NCBI GenBank assembly: GCA_050084985.1
Contig: JBITNC010000001.1
Span: 14,446,001-14,510,000, forward strand
Length of the DNA stretch: 64,000 nt
Direction: 5' to 3'
From: Nageia nagi
Lineage: Eukaryota; Pinophyta
This document shows, piece after piece, positions 1 through 12,059 of the stretch; within the stretch, counting starts at the first letter, position 1; each line of letters begins with the position of its first letter. Below the pieces are notes generated by a model. It was not told the origin of the DNA. It saw only the letters and a list, made by a program, of their open reading frames with translations, and did not search any database. The position numbers were made by a program, and so were the translations under genes.

Positions 1-565
1 ATTTTCTTTAGAAAATGATCTCCTTCCTAAGCTAGGTGAATTCCATGGTTGATATAAATTGGAGGAAGGCTTTTATGGAATGATAATGGATTTGGATATA
101 TTCATGGTTGTTGTATGAAGTTTTAATTTAGTTTGATAATATTCATGAAAGTAAAAAGATTTATTCATGGAAAAAGAACAAGATTATTTTTTATCTATTC
201 AATTTTAATGAAGGATGGTTGAGGGTTTTCTAAATTGAATTTAATTTGAAAATATGGCATTTAAGGTAGCATGGTGCCTTAAGTGGCCATTAGGGATATA
301 TAGGTAGAGGGATGAGGTGTAGGAGAATATTCTATAATTAATTCTAGTTTTAATTATAGGTTTGGAGTGGTTGGTGTATGGATTTTTTATTTAACCACTA
401 ATGATTAGTTAAAATAATTAATTTATTAATGTTAATGGTTAAATATTGAATAACATAGATTTTAGGTTTCTATTCTTATGACTAAGTTTAATCTAATTCT
501 TCCAACTATTTACTATTGGTACAAACACATTAAGATTATACGCATTGTATTTATAAAATATTGTT
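1..565. other. AT-rich flank without recognisable gene
   Basis: No reading frame longer than background and no domain that I recognise on either strand. The sequence is repeat-like, but no partner copy is visible in the window. Confidence 0.5.
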
Positions 566-671
566 GAATGGAAACATTGATATGTAATTATATATATTAG
601 TGAAGGATTTATTTGTAGACATCTTAACTAAACCATTGCTAGAGGAGGCATTTATTCACTTGTTGTAAATG
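566..671 (+). pseudogene. Ty1/copia RNase H C-terminal tail, fragment
   Basis: Frame +3 from 600 reads VKDLFVDILTKPLLEEAF and stops at 669. This is the conserved end of the copia RNase H domain (usual form xxDIFTKPL). Upstream, a broken frame gives a degraded form of the xHIDxxYH motif that precedes it in intact elements. A purine tract (AAAGGGAGGGAG, 700-711) follows at the distance expected for a polypurine tract, so an old 3' LTR probably starts near 715. The rest of that element is not recognisable. It lies outside the nested copia element that begins at 2391 and is a different copy. Confidence 0.6.
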
Positions 672-711
672 ATTAGGATATACATGGATCCACTACCATA
701 AAGGGAGGGAG

Positions 712-2385
712 TTATAATTATGAAATGTATGTTGCTTCATCATAGGTTAGCTCCCCTGACTCTAACTTAAGAGAGGGTATTATATATTAAGTTAGAATTA
801 ATGTTGGTATTGTGTTTATTAATACTTTATCATTTATAAATATATTTTTTCAATATATATTGATTGGTGGTTTTTTTGGGAGCCAATAACCCTTTTACAA
901 TATTATGCCTTGATTTTTAATTATGTTCAATGGCCAAAATACAAAAAAATACCAGTCATACTATATTATTATTCCTTATGCTTACCAATTCCTAATATAT
1001 TCAATTAGACCTCCAAAGGTATCAAAACTCAAGTAATACTATTTCTATAAAAACTTATCATCCTTTATTTAGTAGTAAAATGAGACCTTACATATCTAGC
1101 TTCTTCCTAATGAGCTCTTGGAGCTTGTCCACTTGGTAATGATGTTACACAACCTTGTTAGTAATATTAATTGCAATGACCTAATATCATGGAGAAATAA
1201 TACTCTATCTCTCATAGCTTCTTCAATTTGCACTTCAATCCCCTAATAATTGGAAAACTAGGAGGCATAAATTTTGAGGACTCATCATACTCTTCTCTCA
1301 CCTTTTTCTTACTCTTTTACAATGAACTATGTTAGCTCCCTTACATATCCTTAGAAGTATTCCTTTTATATTTATCATGGCCTCATGACACCCCCAACTA
1401 CTTTCCATATTTATCCTTATTCTCTATTCTTGGTAAAAAATCATCCAAGTCTCCTAGCCATCCTTATTTCTTGGCCATGTGTTTAACCATAACCAAGAAT
1501 AGTCCTTGGTGTAAAGCAAATTTCATTCTTCATTTATGGAAGTCTTTAATGACCTTCTCAAAATCATTAAAAAGTAAAAAAGGCATATTCACCCACTTTA
1601 TCCAACACATTTAGTTCAAGCTTGCTAAGTGATATCCTTGAACCCAATTCACATGTGTATCTAGAGTTATATAATTTATGACTATTCTAGCAACCTTCAA
1701 CCATGGCTATGGGAGTCCCTCTCTCAGAATATACTTTTCATCCTAGAAAATTTTCTCATTCATGGAGAAGAAATCCAATACCATTTATTGGGGGTGATTT
1801 TCCCTTTGGATCTTTAAATTATTGTCTTATAATCTAGTTATCTTTGTCAGCACCTCCATGGTGATTTCAAAGGTGAAGGATCCCACTGTAACATAACCCT
1901 CCACCCCATGATTCATCATTCAATAGGCCTACATTCACATAGTAGCCATAAAAGAGTTATAATAACCCTAGATAGCCTATGCTTACTAGAATAATCTTAA
2001 TATCCTCACTAAATAGGAGCTTAGAAGGGCATTGTATACATAGGTCCTTATGCCCTCATTCCAAACTTCCCACTTTGCCTTTTTCCATTACTAATAACAC
2101 CCTTTATATAATAAATTGGAAATCCCCTTATATTAATACTAAAACCAATGAACTTCTAGGGTCTCTTAAATCACTAATCAATATCCCCACTATTTTCTAG
2201 TCCAATATACATTTGGGTATGTATCATTAATTGGCCTTCTATCTAGAATATTTGTATCATTCTTCATATGAACCATCTAAGGAAATAATTCCTAATTCCT
2301 TCTATTGATCACTTAGAAACTATAATGTAGATTGCAAGGTGATGAAAATACCTTACTCATGTCTTGAATCATCCACCTCACCTCT
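712..2385. other. unresolved repeat-like DNA
   Basis: The first ~200 bases are probably an LTR remnant following the polypurine tract at 700-711. From about 1000 to 2200 the minus strand has stop-poor stretches separated by TAG codons, as in other decayed element genes in this window, but I recognise no motif. No terminal repeats or target duplication were found. Confidence 0.35.
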
Positions 2386-2390
2386 ATAAT

Positions 2391-2595
2391 TATTATAAAT
2401 AATACATTAGATAGTCATAGATACTTTAGGTATCTATACCTTTAATAAATACATTAGTCTTTATATCAATGTTTCATATTTTAATATTAGGGTTTATAGG
2501 TAATTTAGTTATCTCTACAGGAATGTAACTCTTTCTTCTATATTGTATTAAAACCCTTCTCATTAATGGAATACATCTATTTTTACTTCTCTTCA
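2391..2595 (+). repeat. 5' LTR of the copia element
   Basis: Aligns over its full length with 55499-55704. It begins TATTATAAATAATACATTAG (an eroded TGTTA start) and ends CTTCTCTTCA. It is preceded by the duplication ATAAT and followed by the primer site. Confidence 0.85.
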
Positions 2596-2598
2596 ATA

Positions 2599-2610
2599 TG
2601 ATATCAAAGG
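2599..2610 (+). promoter_or_regulatory. primer binding site, Met-initiator type
   Basis: TGATATCAAAGG lies 3 bp after the LTR end. It differs from the canonical plant Met-initiator site TGGTATCAGAGC at three or four positions, all transition-type. Confidence 0.6.
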
Positions 2611-3789
2611 AAAATGTATTGTCATCCTTCTCTCCTCAATCTACCAAATGAAGCTATGGTTACTATCCATGGCTAGGGATGATCCAAATATGTTTTTTCC
2701 TACCATTAACCATTAATTTTAAGAGAGAATATTTAATAAGGGATAGATGACCAGAACTTCTTAGATGAATAATCTATTAATCTTCTTATTGTTGAAGAAG
2801 TGAAGAGAAAAGAAACTTAGTCTACCATTAAATCTAATAAATTTGAGAAAATGTAATGTGAAGAGTAAAACTAGAATGAGTAGTGTGTATTTGTCTTGCA
2901 GTAAGTAAATTTTTATCAATAAAAACATATTAAGAATAGGGGGTATTTATATTCCAACCCCCATCTAACTACTTAGCATATACCTGACCAATATTCTTCA
3001 CTAAGCTCTTCATATGCCACCCAACCTACTCACTTCTCCTTATGCCTATTGTTAAAGATCTCATCTTCCTCCTAGAGCATGTATAGAAGAGATTAACCAA
3101 CACACACCCATATGTTTTTTTTAAAAGATTAAAATATAGCCCAACCTCTTCATGTGACATTCCAAGCATTCCAAGACATGCACAAACTCAACCATATGCA
3201 AGTCCTCCATCCTCCTACCTCCATGTGATGGAAAGGTGCATTGATTTGGTTGGACTAAATGCTCAACAATATCCAATGCAAATGAGATTATATGACTATA
3301 AATTTCCAACAATACATTAGCATAACTTGTGTGCCCTAGCATTGATCTCCCAACATCCAATCCTCTCCCACATATTGGAAAGTCTAAATGCTACCAAATG
3401 CACCCTCTCACGAGCTCATTCATCCTCTAGTAAATGAAAACCAACAATTAATAATCAAATATAAAGTTATGGAATAATAATTTTTTAAAAACAAAAAAAT
3501 CAATTCATTGAGAACTCAAATGCAAGTATAATTACACACCCTAAAATTGAAAAGTGTTGAACAAATTGAATCCTTTCTTCACAAAGTTGTAGAACTCTAT
3601 ACCTCCCTATTGGAATTAGGTGAAGAGTTAGAGTACATGCTCTTTATACCCATTATTTTGAGAAAAATCCTAGATAAATATCATACCATTGTGAATAAAT
3701 TCAACATCTTGAAGAACATAATTTTGAAGAGTTGGTATATATGTTGCAACAAGAAGAAGCTTCTCATGTGACCTTCCATGAAGAGGAAC
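2611..3789 (+). pseudogene. copia gag, N-terminal part (interrupted)
   Basis: Broken Gag frame of the UBN2-like copia family. After the 663-bp insertion at 2881-3543 the frame resumes as KSVEQIESFLHKVVELYTSL (3547 on), matching the helical region where copia Gags carry an IESFxxKVxELxxxLxxLGE pattern, then ILRKILDKYHTIVNKFN. A shifted frame near 3740 gives the acidic HEEEQA segment that normally leads to the zinc knuckle. The frame stops at the E1 insertion (3795) and its continuation is at 52111. Several stops and at least one frameshift make it non-functional. Confidence 0.65.
2881..3543. mobile_element. MITE-like DNA element with imperfect terminal inverted repeats
   Basis: The left end TAGTGTGTATTTGTCTTGCA and the inverted right end TAGGGTGTGTAATTATACTTGC match over about 17 of 20 positions with one gap. 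The block interrupts the copia gag frame: sequence on either side reads as adjacent Gag. It codes for no transposase; the minus-strand ORF at 3121-3360 has no recognisable motif. The flanking 8-mers AGAATGAG and AAATTGAA agree at only five positions, so the superfamily (hAT or PIF/Harbinger type) is not decided. Confidence 0.5.
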
Positions 3790-3794
3790 AAGCA

Positions 3795-4531
3795 TGTTAG
3801 TCATTCAAAATTACACTCTATAAGGAGGGTAACATTTTACTATTCCTTCATTCTTTCTCAATAAGATCCATGCTTTTAATTCCAATTTATTACTCCCCTT
3901 TCATTCTTTTGTAAGTATTGTAATGGGTGTATAGTCTTTATACCTAGTCATTTTTATCAAATTTTGTTAAGTCTAGGAAATTTTGGGTTCTATTGATGTT
4001 TTTGGGTCATAGTTAATTTTTATGATAACTCAAACCATCATTTTGTTGAGACATGAATGTTATTGTGTAAATAAATCTCATATATGTTTCACAACATAGT
4101 TGGGTCTTCACCAGTAATTTACATAGGTTTGAAGCTGAAAGGTAGTTTTATTTTCTTCTAAGTCATGTTTGGGATGTAACATGACATGTAAGGGAAGTAG
4201 GTGTATAATTCCAAGTTCAAGTATTATAGGAGAGCCTATAACATTTAGGTTCTATATATTTGGGTACTATTTCTAGGTAGTATTGTAAATATGAGTCATT
4301 ATTGAGTTGAATCAATCAATAGGCAATGTTCTAGAGCCTATAAATTTTAAGAGAAAAACTTGTACCATACACCAAAAATCAATGGGCACTAAGTTATTCC
4401 ATCAATGGGTGTTACCAAAGTACCAAGCAAAAAAAGATATTTTAGTGAGTTCATTTTATATATCCCTTTGATTTTGAGTGATGATATCACACCTTTGGTT
4501 GAAAATCGATGAGTGATAAGGCAACTCCTAG
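3795..4531 (+). repeat. E1 5' LTR, first half
   Basis: Begins TGTTAGTCATTC and aligns with 50294-51049. A well conserved block is ATTACACTCTATAAGGAGGG (3809 on; 50309 on). It is interrupted at the duplicated CCTAG by G1. Confidence 0.82.
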
Positions 4532-4934
4532 TGTTAGGATCCCACAACCTAACATTTTAGTGTTAGTAATAATATTTTATTAATTTATCAGCCTACATTA
4601 TAATATTATGATTGTAAGGGTAGGTCCCAATTTTGCATTACTATTAAGGTTAGATTAGTTTAATATAAATAGATAGAAGTGTGTGGAGAAAGGCATATTG
4701 AAAATTATGTTTTTCCTTTGTAGTTGTAAGGAGGTAGCCCCCTTTAAGTGGCCTATGATTCTGTTACTATTCAATAAAATCTTATCCTTATTTGCTTATT
4801 GATGCTATTTCATGTTCTATTTACCAATGCATGCTCTGTTATTTCCAATAGATAGTTATCATTTTCTTATTTCAAATCAATATTCATTTCATTTTTGTAA
4901 TATTTCTATTTTTCATGTTTGTAGCATCATAACA
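4532..4934 (+). repeat. G1 5' LTR
   Basis: Aligns end to end with 10147-10550 (shared blocks AATATAAATAGATAGAAGTG and GTTGTAAGGAGGTAGCCCCC). Contains a TATA box at 4664-4671 and an AATAAA signal at 4773-4778. Confidence 0.92.
4664..4671 (+). promoter_or_regulatory. TATA box of the G1 LTR
   Basis: TATAAATA, conserved in the 3' LTR at 10280-10287, with AATAAA about 100 bp downstream in this copy (AGTAAA in the other). Spacing fits a U3/R boundary. Confidence 0.55.
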
Positions 4935-4936
4935 TC

Positions 4937-4948
4937 TGGTATTAGAGT
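4937..4948 (+). promoter_or_regulatory. G1 primer binding site
   Basis: TGGTATTAGAGT, two bases after the LTR end. Compared with the Met-initiator consensus TGGTATCAGAGC it shows two C>T changes. Confidence 0.8.
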
Positions 4949-5739
4949 TCTTTCTTGATCCATTCTACTATAGGAAAATAAAAAGAAAATTCTTAGAGGT
5001 CTAAGCTAGAAACTCTATACTAAGGGTTTTAAAATATCTAGGAGGATCTATCATTTTTGGCTAAGCATACTTGCCCATAAATCTATGTGTGAAATGAGAT
5101 GCAAAAAACTATGCACCAATACCTAGGCCTTAGATAAAACCCTACATAGAATTGGACTCCATGTATCGAAAGGTATATTAGAGATTATCTAGGCTATAAA
5201 TGAAAACTAGGTAGGAAGCTATGTCAACTATTTGTAAATTGTAGTGCACCAACAAGTGCCACTAGAAAGTTACTTATCACAAAAGCCATCTCTGTAGCCT
5301 CTTTTCTTGTGAAAGTTGGATAGGAGGGGTGTTTAAACAAGCCTATAGAGTAGATAATCCTTACCCTAGAATCATTTCTTCACACAAAAAACCTTGATTT
5401 GGGAAGTAGAATGTATGACATGTAATTTTTTAGAGCCACTAAAAATAGATATTCAAAGGTAGCAAAAACTTTAGAGCTAAATAACTAAAAATCTATACCA
5501 TTTCAATAGTTTTTAATAAAAGCAGACAAACCCATAGATGTAAAAAAAGAGTTCAAGGGTTCAAAAATCATCATTAGGATACCTAGCCCATTGTGATCAT
5601 ATTTTTGAGTGTATCATTTTGATATATTACACCCATACACTTTTTTAAGCACTTTCTAAAAATAGAAGTTTCCAAAAATAGTAGTTTCCAAAAATATCAG
5701 CTTTAGAAATAGTAATTTTCAAAAATGGTATCTAAAATA
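4949..5739 (+). other. G1 untranslated leader
   Basis: No sustained reading frame between the primer site and the start of Gag similarity. Short AT-rich repeats of the form TTCCAAAAATAG occur near 5660-5720. Confidence 0.5.
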
Positions 5740-6700
5740 AGATCCTAAATAGTAGCACAAGATGATCCTACCATGATGACATTTCAAACTATGATCCAAC
5801 AAATGGTAGATACACTTACCAATACATTTAGAGCAGAAATTCAATAAACGCAAACACAAATACAAACCCTTGATAGTAAATGTGATAGTATTCAACTAAG
5901 CCTAATCATACCAACAATGCATCCAATTCATAGCAATCATGGTATTGAAGAAATCCATAAGGGTATCATCATAACTTTCAAAGCAAACAAGGTGGTTTCA
6001 TTCTTCCCCACATAACCAAATTGGATTTTCCTTCATTTGATGGAGATAATCCCAATGGCTGGATTTATAAAGCTAGATAGTATTTCACATTAAACCAAAT
6101 TCTAGAGGATTTGAAGGTGCACATGGTATCTTTTCATTTGGAATTTGAGGCTCTCTAATGGCACCAGTGGTACTCAAAAATGCATCTTACTCCTTCATGG
6201 GATGAATTCACTCAACAATTATTGATCCATTTTGGTTCGAGTGACTATGAAGACTTCATAGGGGTATTAACCAAGTTACATCAAACTACAATAATCAAAG
6301 AATACCAAAATTAGTTTCAGAAATTGGAAAATCATAAAGAGGGGTTGGATGATGCATTTTTTACAAGTTGTTTTATTAGTGGCTAAAAGGAAGAAATTAA
6401 ACCAAAGGTCAAAATGTTTAATCTCAAAACTATGATGGATGTTATTGCCTTGGCAAAGCTTTTGAAGATAAATCCAATGCTCATCGACAAAATGCAAGAC
6501 CTCCATTCATCAAAACACATAATATTTTCCATTACTGTAATAACAAAAGTGCCCCACCATTGAATCACATAATGCAAACTAAGAAGTTAACATGGGAAGA
6601 AATGGAAGAGCATTGAAAGAAAGGCTTATGCTATAATTATGATTAGAAATTTGTTCATGGTCATCATTGTACACAATAAAAGTTATATTTGTTGATGTTG
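5740..6700 (+). pseudogene. G1 gag
   Basis: Broken Gag frame. The capsid-like part at ~6030-6520 reads in pieces: FDGDNPNGW-like, SFHLEFEAL, WYSKMHLTPSWDEFTQQLLI, then FGSSDYEDFIGVLTKLHQTT, followed by a frame containing LAKLL. This is the retrotransposon-Gag pattern of plant chromoviruses (W..F, FG, L..L.Q...). A worn zinc knuckle (CYNYD.KFVHGHHC) follows at ~6625-6672. Stops and frame changes are frequent. Confidence 0.72.
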
Positions 6701-6759
6701 ATGCTCCTAGTGAGGAGGATTATGATAGTGCACTTGAAGAGGCTATAGAGAAAATTCCA

Positions 6760-8660
6760 AATTAGGAGGCCCTAGTTATCTTTTACAATGCATGGGCAAG
6801 AATTAACACTCCTCAAACTATGAAGGTAAAAGGGTTCTTTAAAAAGTGCCCTATCATAATATTGTTGGATTTGAGAAGTACTCATAATTTCATTGATCCA
6901 TGAGTGGATAAGGTTGCTAACTATTACATCCACTCTATAAATAATTTTGAGGTTATGGTTGGTAATGGAGGAAAAATAGCATGTAAATTCACATGTCACA
7001 ATGTGAAACTGAGCATAGACCACTATACTTTGGAAAGCAACATGTATGCTTTACCACTTAGAGGATGTGATATAGTTTTTGGGGTACAATAGTTGAGGAC
7101 TTTGGGCACTATACAATGGAATCTTATAGAGCTATGTATGACCTTCAAAATAGATGAATAAGAATATACTCTTAGGGTATTATAGGTTGGATATGTACAA
7201 ATTATGAGCACACATGGCATGGAAAAGATCTTATGAAAATTGGAAAAGGGATGTTGGAATAGTTATACTCTTTATCAATCATTGAATCTAAAATAATAGA
7301 GGCTAAGTATCTATAGCCCATATTAAGTAAGCATTCAAGTACCTTTTATGAACTAAGGGGCTTACCACCCAGTGATCACATGATCATGCTATCCAATTGG
7401 TGCTAGGAAGTCATCCATCAAGCATTCATCCTTATTGGTATCCTTGTTTACAAAAAAATGAAATTGAAAAATTGGTTAAGGAACTATTGGATGCAAGAGT
7501 AATCTGACCTAACATAAGCCCATATTCTTATGCAATTATATTGGTTTGTAAGAAACATGGTTCCTACCATATGTGTTTGGATTTCAAGGCCCTCAACAAA
7601 ATTACCATCAAGGAAACATTTCCATCATGATCATTAATGAATTATTGGATGAATTGCATGGGACAAGATATCTTTTCCAAGATAGACCTATGATTTGGGT
7701 ATCACCAAATCCACCTAAAGAAGGAGGATATACCAAAATTGACATTTTGCACCCATGAGGGCCATTATGAGTTCCTAGTCATGCTTTTTGGTCTCACAAA
7801 TGCTCCATCCATGTTTCAAAGTTTAATGAATCAAGTGTTTCATCCATTCCTTGGGAAGTTCATTTTAGTATTCTTTGATGATATCTTGATCTATAGTAAG
7901 ACATGGCAAGAACATGTGTCACATGTTGACCAAACCATAGAAATTTTGAAGGAACCCTAGCTATATGCAAAAAAATCAAAATGTTCATTTGGTAAGAGGG
8001 AAATTGATTAGTTAGGCCTTGTTATATCCAAAGAGGGAGTTAAGGTGGATCCATAAAAGATTACTAACATGCAAAATTGGTCTATTCCTACATGTTTGAA
8101 AAGTATTTGAGGTTTCTTGTAGTTGAAAGGCTATTATAGAACATTTATGAAGGATTATGGCAAGATTATAGCACCTCTAACCATGTTGTTGAAAAAGTAT
8201 GCATTCCAATGGTCCCTCAAGTTGTGGCAACTTTTCTTAAGCTTAAGGAGGTGATGTGTACCACCCTAATATTAGCAATGCCTAATTTTCTAAAACCTTT
8301 ATGATAGAAAGTGATGCTTATGTAGTAGGAATCAAGGCAATATTAATGTAGGAGGGGTATCCCTTGGCATTCACTAGTAGAGCACTCTTTGGAAAAAATT
8401 TAGGTAAATCCACTTATGAAAAAGATATGCTTGCCATCATTCATGCAGTTCAATGTTGGAGACCATATCTTATTGGTCACCATTTCATCATCCTCATAGA
8501 TCATCATAGTTTGAAATTTTTCATTAAGCATCCATTTCTATGCTTGAGCAACAAAAATGGGTGACCAAACTACTAGGGTATGATTATGAGATAGTATACC
8601 ATAAAGGTAAGGAGAATGTGGTTGCTAATGCTTTTTCTAGAAAATTTGAACATCAAGTAG
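6760..8660 (+). pseudogene. G1 protease, reverse transcriptase and RNase H
   Basis: Protease: ILLDLRSTHNFIDP near 6860, where the usual DSGSTHNF active-site segment has become DLRSTHNF. RT: from ~7370; the clearest part is 7739-7960, with [18 protein letters not shown] and the catalytic box [10 protein letters not shown] (FxDD intact) followed by a WQEHVSHV segment. RNase H: 8364-8564, SRALFGKNLGKSTYEKDMLA then DHHSLKFF, the typical TYEKEMLA and TDHxSL motifs. Frames shift between domains and in-frame TAG codons are common. The parts lie in normal gypsy order and spacing. Confidence 0.82.
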
Positions 8661-8839
8661 CACTATAATCTCTTTCATATCCTATTCCTTAATGATTGGA
8701 TAAAGTTAAACAAGAGTGGGTATAGGATAGCTCCACCTAAGAATTGCTAAAATAGATCACTAAAGACCCCATGAGTAAACTACACCATACATGGCATGAT
8801 GGTATTTTGAGATTCAAAGGTTAAATTTTGTTACCATCT

Positions 8840-10130
8840 CCTTCAAAATGTAAATCAAAAATACTTTTCAAATTGCATTACACACCTACATCAAGACATG
8901 AAGGATTTTTGAAAACTTAAAGTGAGTGGCATGGTCATTCTATTAGATAGGTATGAAAGTAGATATCAAGTAATTTGTGGTAGCTTGTGATGTGTGTCAA
9001 TGAAAAAAGGGTGAGATAATGGGTACTCTGGGACTCCTTCAACCTCTCCCCATACCTACCCCTATATGGATTGATATCTCAATGGATTTCATTGAAGGCC
9101 TTCTTAAATATCATGGTAAATTAGTTATTCTAGTGGTGGTTGATTAGTTATCTAAATATGCTCATTTTTGTTCATTGGCTCATCTCTACAAAGTAGTGTG
9201 ATAGTGGACAAATTATTCTTGGATACAATTTTCAAACTACATGGCATGCCAAAGATGATTATTAGTGATCATGATCCCATTTTTGTAAGTCATTTTTGGC
9301 AAGAGCTTTTTAAACTACAAGGTACCCAACTAAACATGAGCTTAACATATCACCCACAAACTGATGGTTAGATTGAAATTATTAACAAATTCTTGGAAAT
9401 ATATTTACATTATTTTGCTTCAGCACAACTTGTGCATTGGGTACAATGGCTTCCCTTGGCTGAGTGGTGGTATAATACATCTTATCATTCTACCAGTAAG
9501 ATGATCCCCTATGAAGTAGTGTATGGTCAAGCTCCACCACTAATCACCTCAATTTTGTAGGTACCAATAAAGTTTAGGTAGTTGACTTAGCTTTAGTTAC
9601 TCGAGATGATATTTTTCATTTACTCAAGGATAACCTTCAAATAGCCCAACACCATATGAAATAATAGGTTGATCAACAACATGTGGAAAGGGAGTTTCAA
9701 GTAGATGACATGATCTTTCTAAGGCTACAACCTTATCACCAAAAATTCTTAAAAATAAAAGGCCCTCAAAAATTGGCCCCAAAGTTTTATGGTCCTTACA
9801 AGGTGTTACAATGCATTGGTCCAATTACATACAAATTAGAGCTTCCTACTTCTTCCAAGATTAACTAGTGTTTCATGTCTCTTACCTCAAAAGAGTGGTT
9901 GGATCAAAGGTTCAAGTTTAGACATAATTACCTAAGTTGGTAGAGGATGAATCAATGGTAGTTGTACCTAAGATAGTTCTAGATCAATGCTCATGATAGC
10001 TTCATAATCGTTCCATCATAGAAGTCCTTATGTAGTGGCAAGGCATGGCAATAGAAGATGCAAAATGGAAAATCCTTCACCGACTATAGCAATAGTTTCC
10101 AAACTTCAAGCTTTGAGGACAAAGCTTCAT
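8840..10130 (+). pseudogene. G1 integrase with C-terminal chromodomain
   Basis: The zinc-binding HHCC part is at ~8880-9005 (HEGFLKT and ACDVCQ-like ends). The catalytic core includes [12 protein letters not shown] at ~9070 (first Asp), IISDHDPIFVSHFWQELF at 9273 (second Asp) and IEIINK after a TAG at 9370 (the Glu). The GPY/F part follows at 9683-9868, with VDDMIFLRLQPY and PKFYGPYKVLQCIGPITYKL. After 9950 a broken frame reads VLDQCS, then IIEVLM.WQGMAIEDAKW, then FPNFKL; this is the chromodomain-type tail of plant chromoviruses. The tail places G1 among chromoviruses rather than Tat or Athila. Confidence 0.8.
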
Positions 10131-10133
10131 CCT

Positions 10134-10146
10134 AAGAGGGGTGGCA
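10134..10146 (+). promoter_or_regulatory. G1 polypurine tract
   Basis: AAGAGGGGTGGCA lies directly before the 3' LTR, after the GAGGACAAAGC segment that commonly precedes this tract in chromoviruses. Confidence 0.75.
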
Positions 10147-10550
10147 TGTTAAGATCCCACATCCTAACATTTTAGTGTTAGTATTAGTATTTTATTAAAT
10201 TGTTAGCCTATATTGTAATATTGTGATTGTAATGGTAGGGCCCGATTTTGCATTACTATTAGGGTTAGGGTTAGTTTAATATAAATAGATAGAAGTGTGT
10301 GGAGAAAGGAATCTTAAACATTTTTTTTTACCTTTGGAGTTGTAAGGAGGTAGCCCCCTTTAAGTGGCCTATGATTCTATTACTATTTAGTAAAATCCTA
10401 TCCTTATCTACTTATTGATGCTATTTTGTGTTCTATTTACCAATGCATGCTCTCTTATTTCCAATAGATAGTTTTCATTTTCCTATTTCAAATCAACATT
10501 CATTTCATTTTTGTAATATTTCCCTTTTTCATATTTGTAACATCATAACA
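10147..10550 (+). repeat. G1 3' LTR
   Basis: Partner of 4532-4934, TGTTA to TAACA, followed by the target duplication CCTAG. The TATA box is at 10280-10287. Confidence 0.92.
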
Positions 10551-10555
10551 CCTAG

Positions 10556-11635
10556 TTAATCAATAGACCCTGCTAGAGTAAGTAAGACCCACTAAGCTAA
10601 AAAGAGAACTATGAGATAAGGGGAACACCTGGGTCCACTTAATCAAGAGTATTTGACCCCTAAGGCTCTATAAATGTGTCAACTTTAACTTATTTTCACA
10701 TGGTAGTAGCAATTTTTCCTTAGGTTTCAATATTATATATTTCATTTCCTCATAGTTTTTGTAAAGTGTAGCTATAGTGAATTTCATAAATGGTTGTAAA
10801 GAGTTAGATGGTTTCCAATAGAGCATAGAGATAAACCATACCAATCAAGTCAATGTACCATACCTCAATAAATTAGCTGCAATTGCAATAGGATACAATC
10901 GAAGACAAAATTTATAGATTGAGGTTGAAAAGATACAAAGATTCAAAGTATGCAAATTCCCAGATATTAGCACTGATTGTACTAAGTCACTATGTAATAT
11001 AGCATATTTATAGATTGAAGTTGTACATTTGTAAATAATTCTTTATTTTCTTTTTTGCTCAATAGGGAAATTAAGGGTAGTATTGGTGGAAAAACACCCA
11101 TTTGTAAATATATTCTTATAAATAGTGGACTATTAGAGATCTAAAAGGTTAGATATTTTAACAAAGTTGCCTAGTGTAAGCTCTACTTTCATATATGATA
11201 ATGTAATACATTCATATTTTGCCCTTTGCAATTTGTGGCTATTATCTTGTTTTGTGATTATTATGTATGGAGTTTAGTTCTAAATTGTGGTTGTGTATTG
11301 CAATTACAAGACCCCAAGGGTAAGATAGTTTTTCTATTCTTAATCTCAGTAATGGATTACTACCTATGTGATAATACCCAAGCTAATTAGTTTTATATTA
11401 TTTTAGTAGTTTAGATTTTCATCTCTTTCCTATTACTCTTGCCCTATTTCATCTCTTTCTAGTTACTCTTGACCTTTTTCATAGATAGAAACTAGCCTAT
11501 AACCTAGATATTGAGTAGAAAACCCCCCACAAGCATATTATCCCACCATTGTTTTCTCTTTCAATAACCCTAGTATTGTAGGAAATGGAGAACTAGACCA
11601 GAACAAACCTTAAGGTTACATTACATTGATCAATA
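10556..11635 (+). repeat. E1 5' LTR, second half
   Basis: Continues the LTR after G1 and aligns with 51050-52110, for example GCTAAAAAGAGAACTATGAG and TTGTAAATATATTCTTATAA. It ends GATCAATA, an eroded TAACA-type end. A TATA box (TATAAATG, 10669-10676) follows the CCCTAAGGCTC segment; in the 3' LTR it has become TATCAATG. Confidence 0.82.
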
Positions 11636-11652
11636 GTAGAAGAGTTCATTTT

Positions 11653-11670
11653 TGGCACTCTTGATGGGAC
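11653..11670 (+). promoter_or_regulatory. E1 primer binding site
   Basis: TGGCACTCTTGATGGGAC, 17 bases after the LTR end. Same type as the E2 site at 13726-13743 (identical first five and last five bases). The tRNA was not assigned. Confidence 0.6.
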
Positions 11671-12059
11671 ATAAGCAAGATTCCATATTTTATGGGCATG
11701 AATAGGCTAGATAGTTGTGTCTAGTAAGCTATCACATTATGCTTGAAATATTATAGGGTTTATTCAACCTTATTAGTGACTTTGCTATCAAAACCTACCA
11801 ATATTCTAAACTTGAACATCTCTAGAATGTAGATTTACTAGAAGTAGTACCAGACACTCCTCAAGGTAATAAATATTTCAAGAGATATCAAATCCATGAA
11901 GGAGGACTAGGTAAAATATTTCTTATAATCTATCCCCATAAATACCTTTAAGAGTTATCCCATTATCAATCATATTCAACACTACCTAGGAAATTCCTTT
12001 ACCTTATACTACTAGTCTAAACATGGTCCAACCTACCCTTGTAGATTTCCCTACTTAAA
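11671..12059 (+). other. E1 leader and Gag N-terminal region
   Basis: Stop-rich sequence between the primer site and the first recognisable Gag. Short fragments look coding, but no motif supports a start codon. Confidence 0.4.

Larger units (their letters stand above)
4532..10550 (+). mobile_element. G1: Ty3/gypsy chromovirus, complete but decayed
   Basis: A 6.0-kb element with ~400-bp LTRs that begin TGTTA and end TAACA, flanked on both sides by CCTAG (4527-4531 and 10551-10555). It has a Met-initiator primer site, gag, protease, RT, RNase H, integrase with a GPY/F tail, a chromodomain-like tail and a purine tract. This is the gypsy order with integrase after RNase H. The unoccupied target survives at 51045-51049 in the other LTR of E1. 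Every domain carries stops or frameshifts, so it is not autonomous now. Confidence 0.92.

Noticed and set aside
3121-3360. Minus-strand 79-codon ORF as a transposase fragment of the inverted-repeat element
   Set aside because: No DDE or zinc-finger motif can be seen; too short and too degenerate to support.
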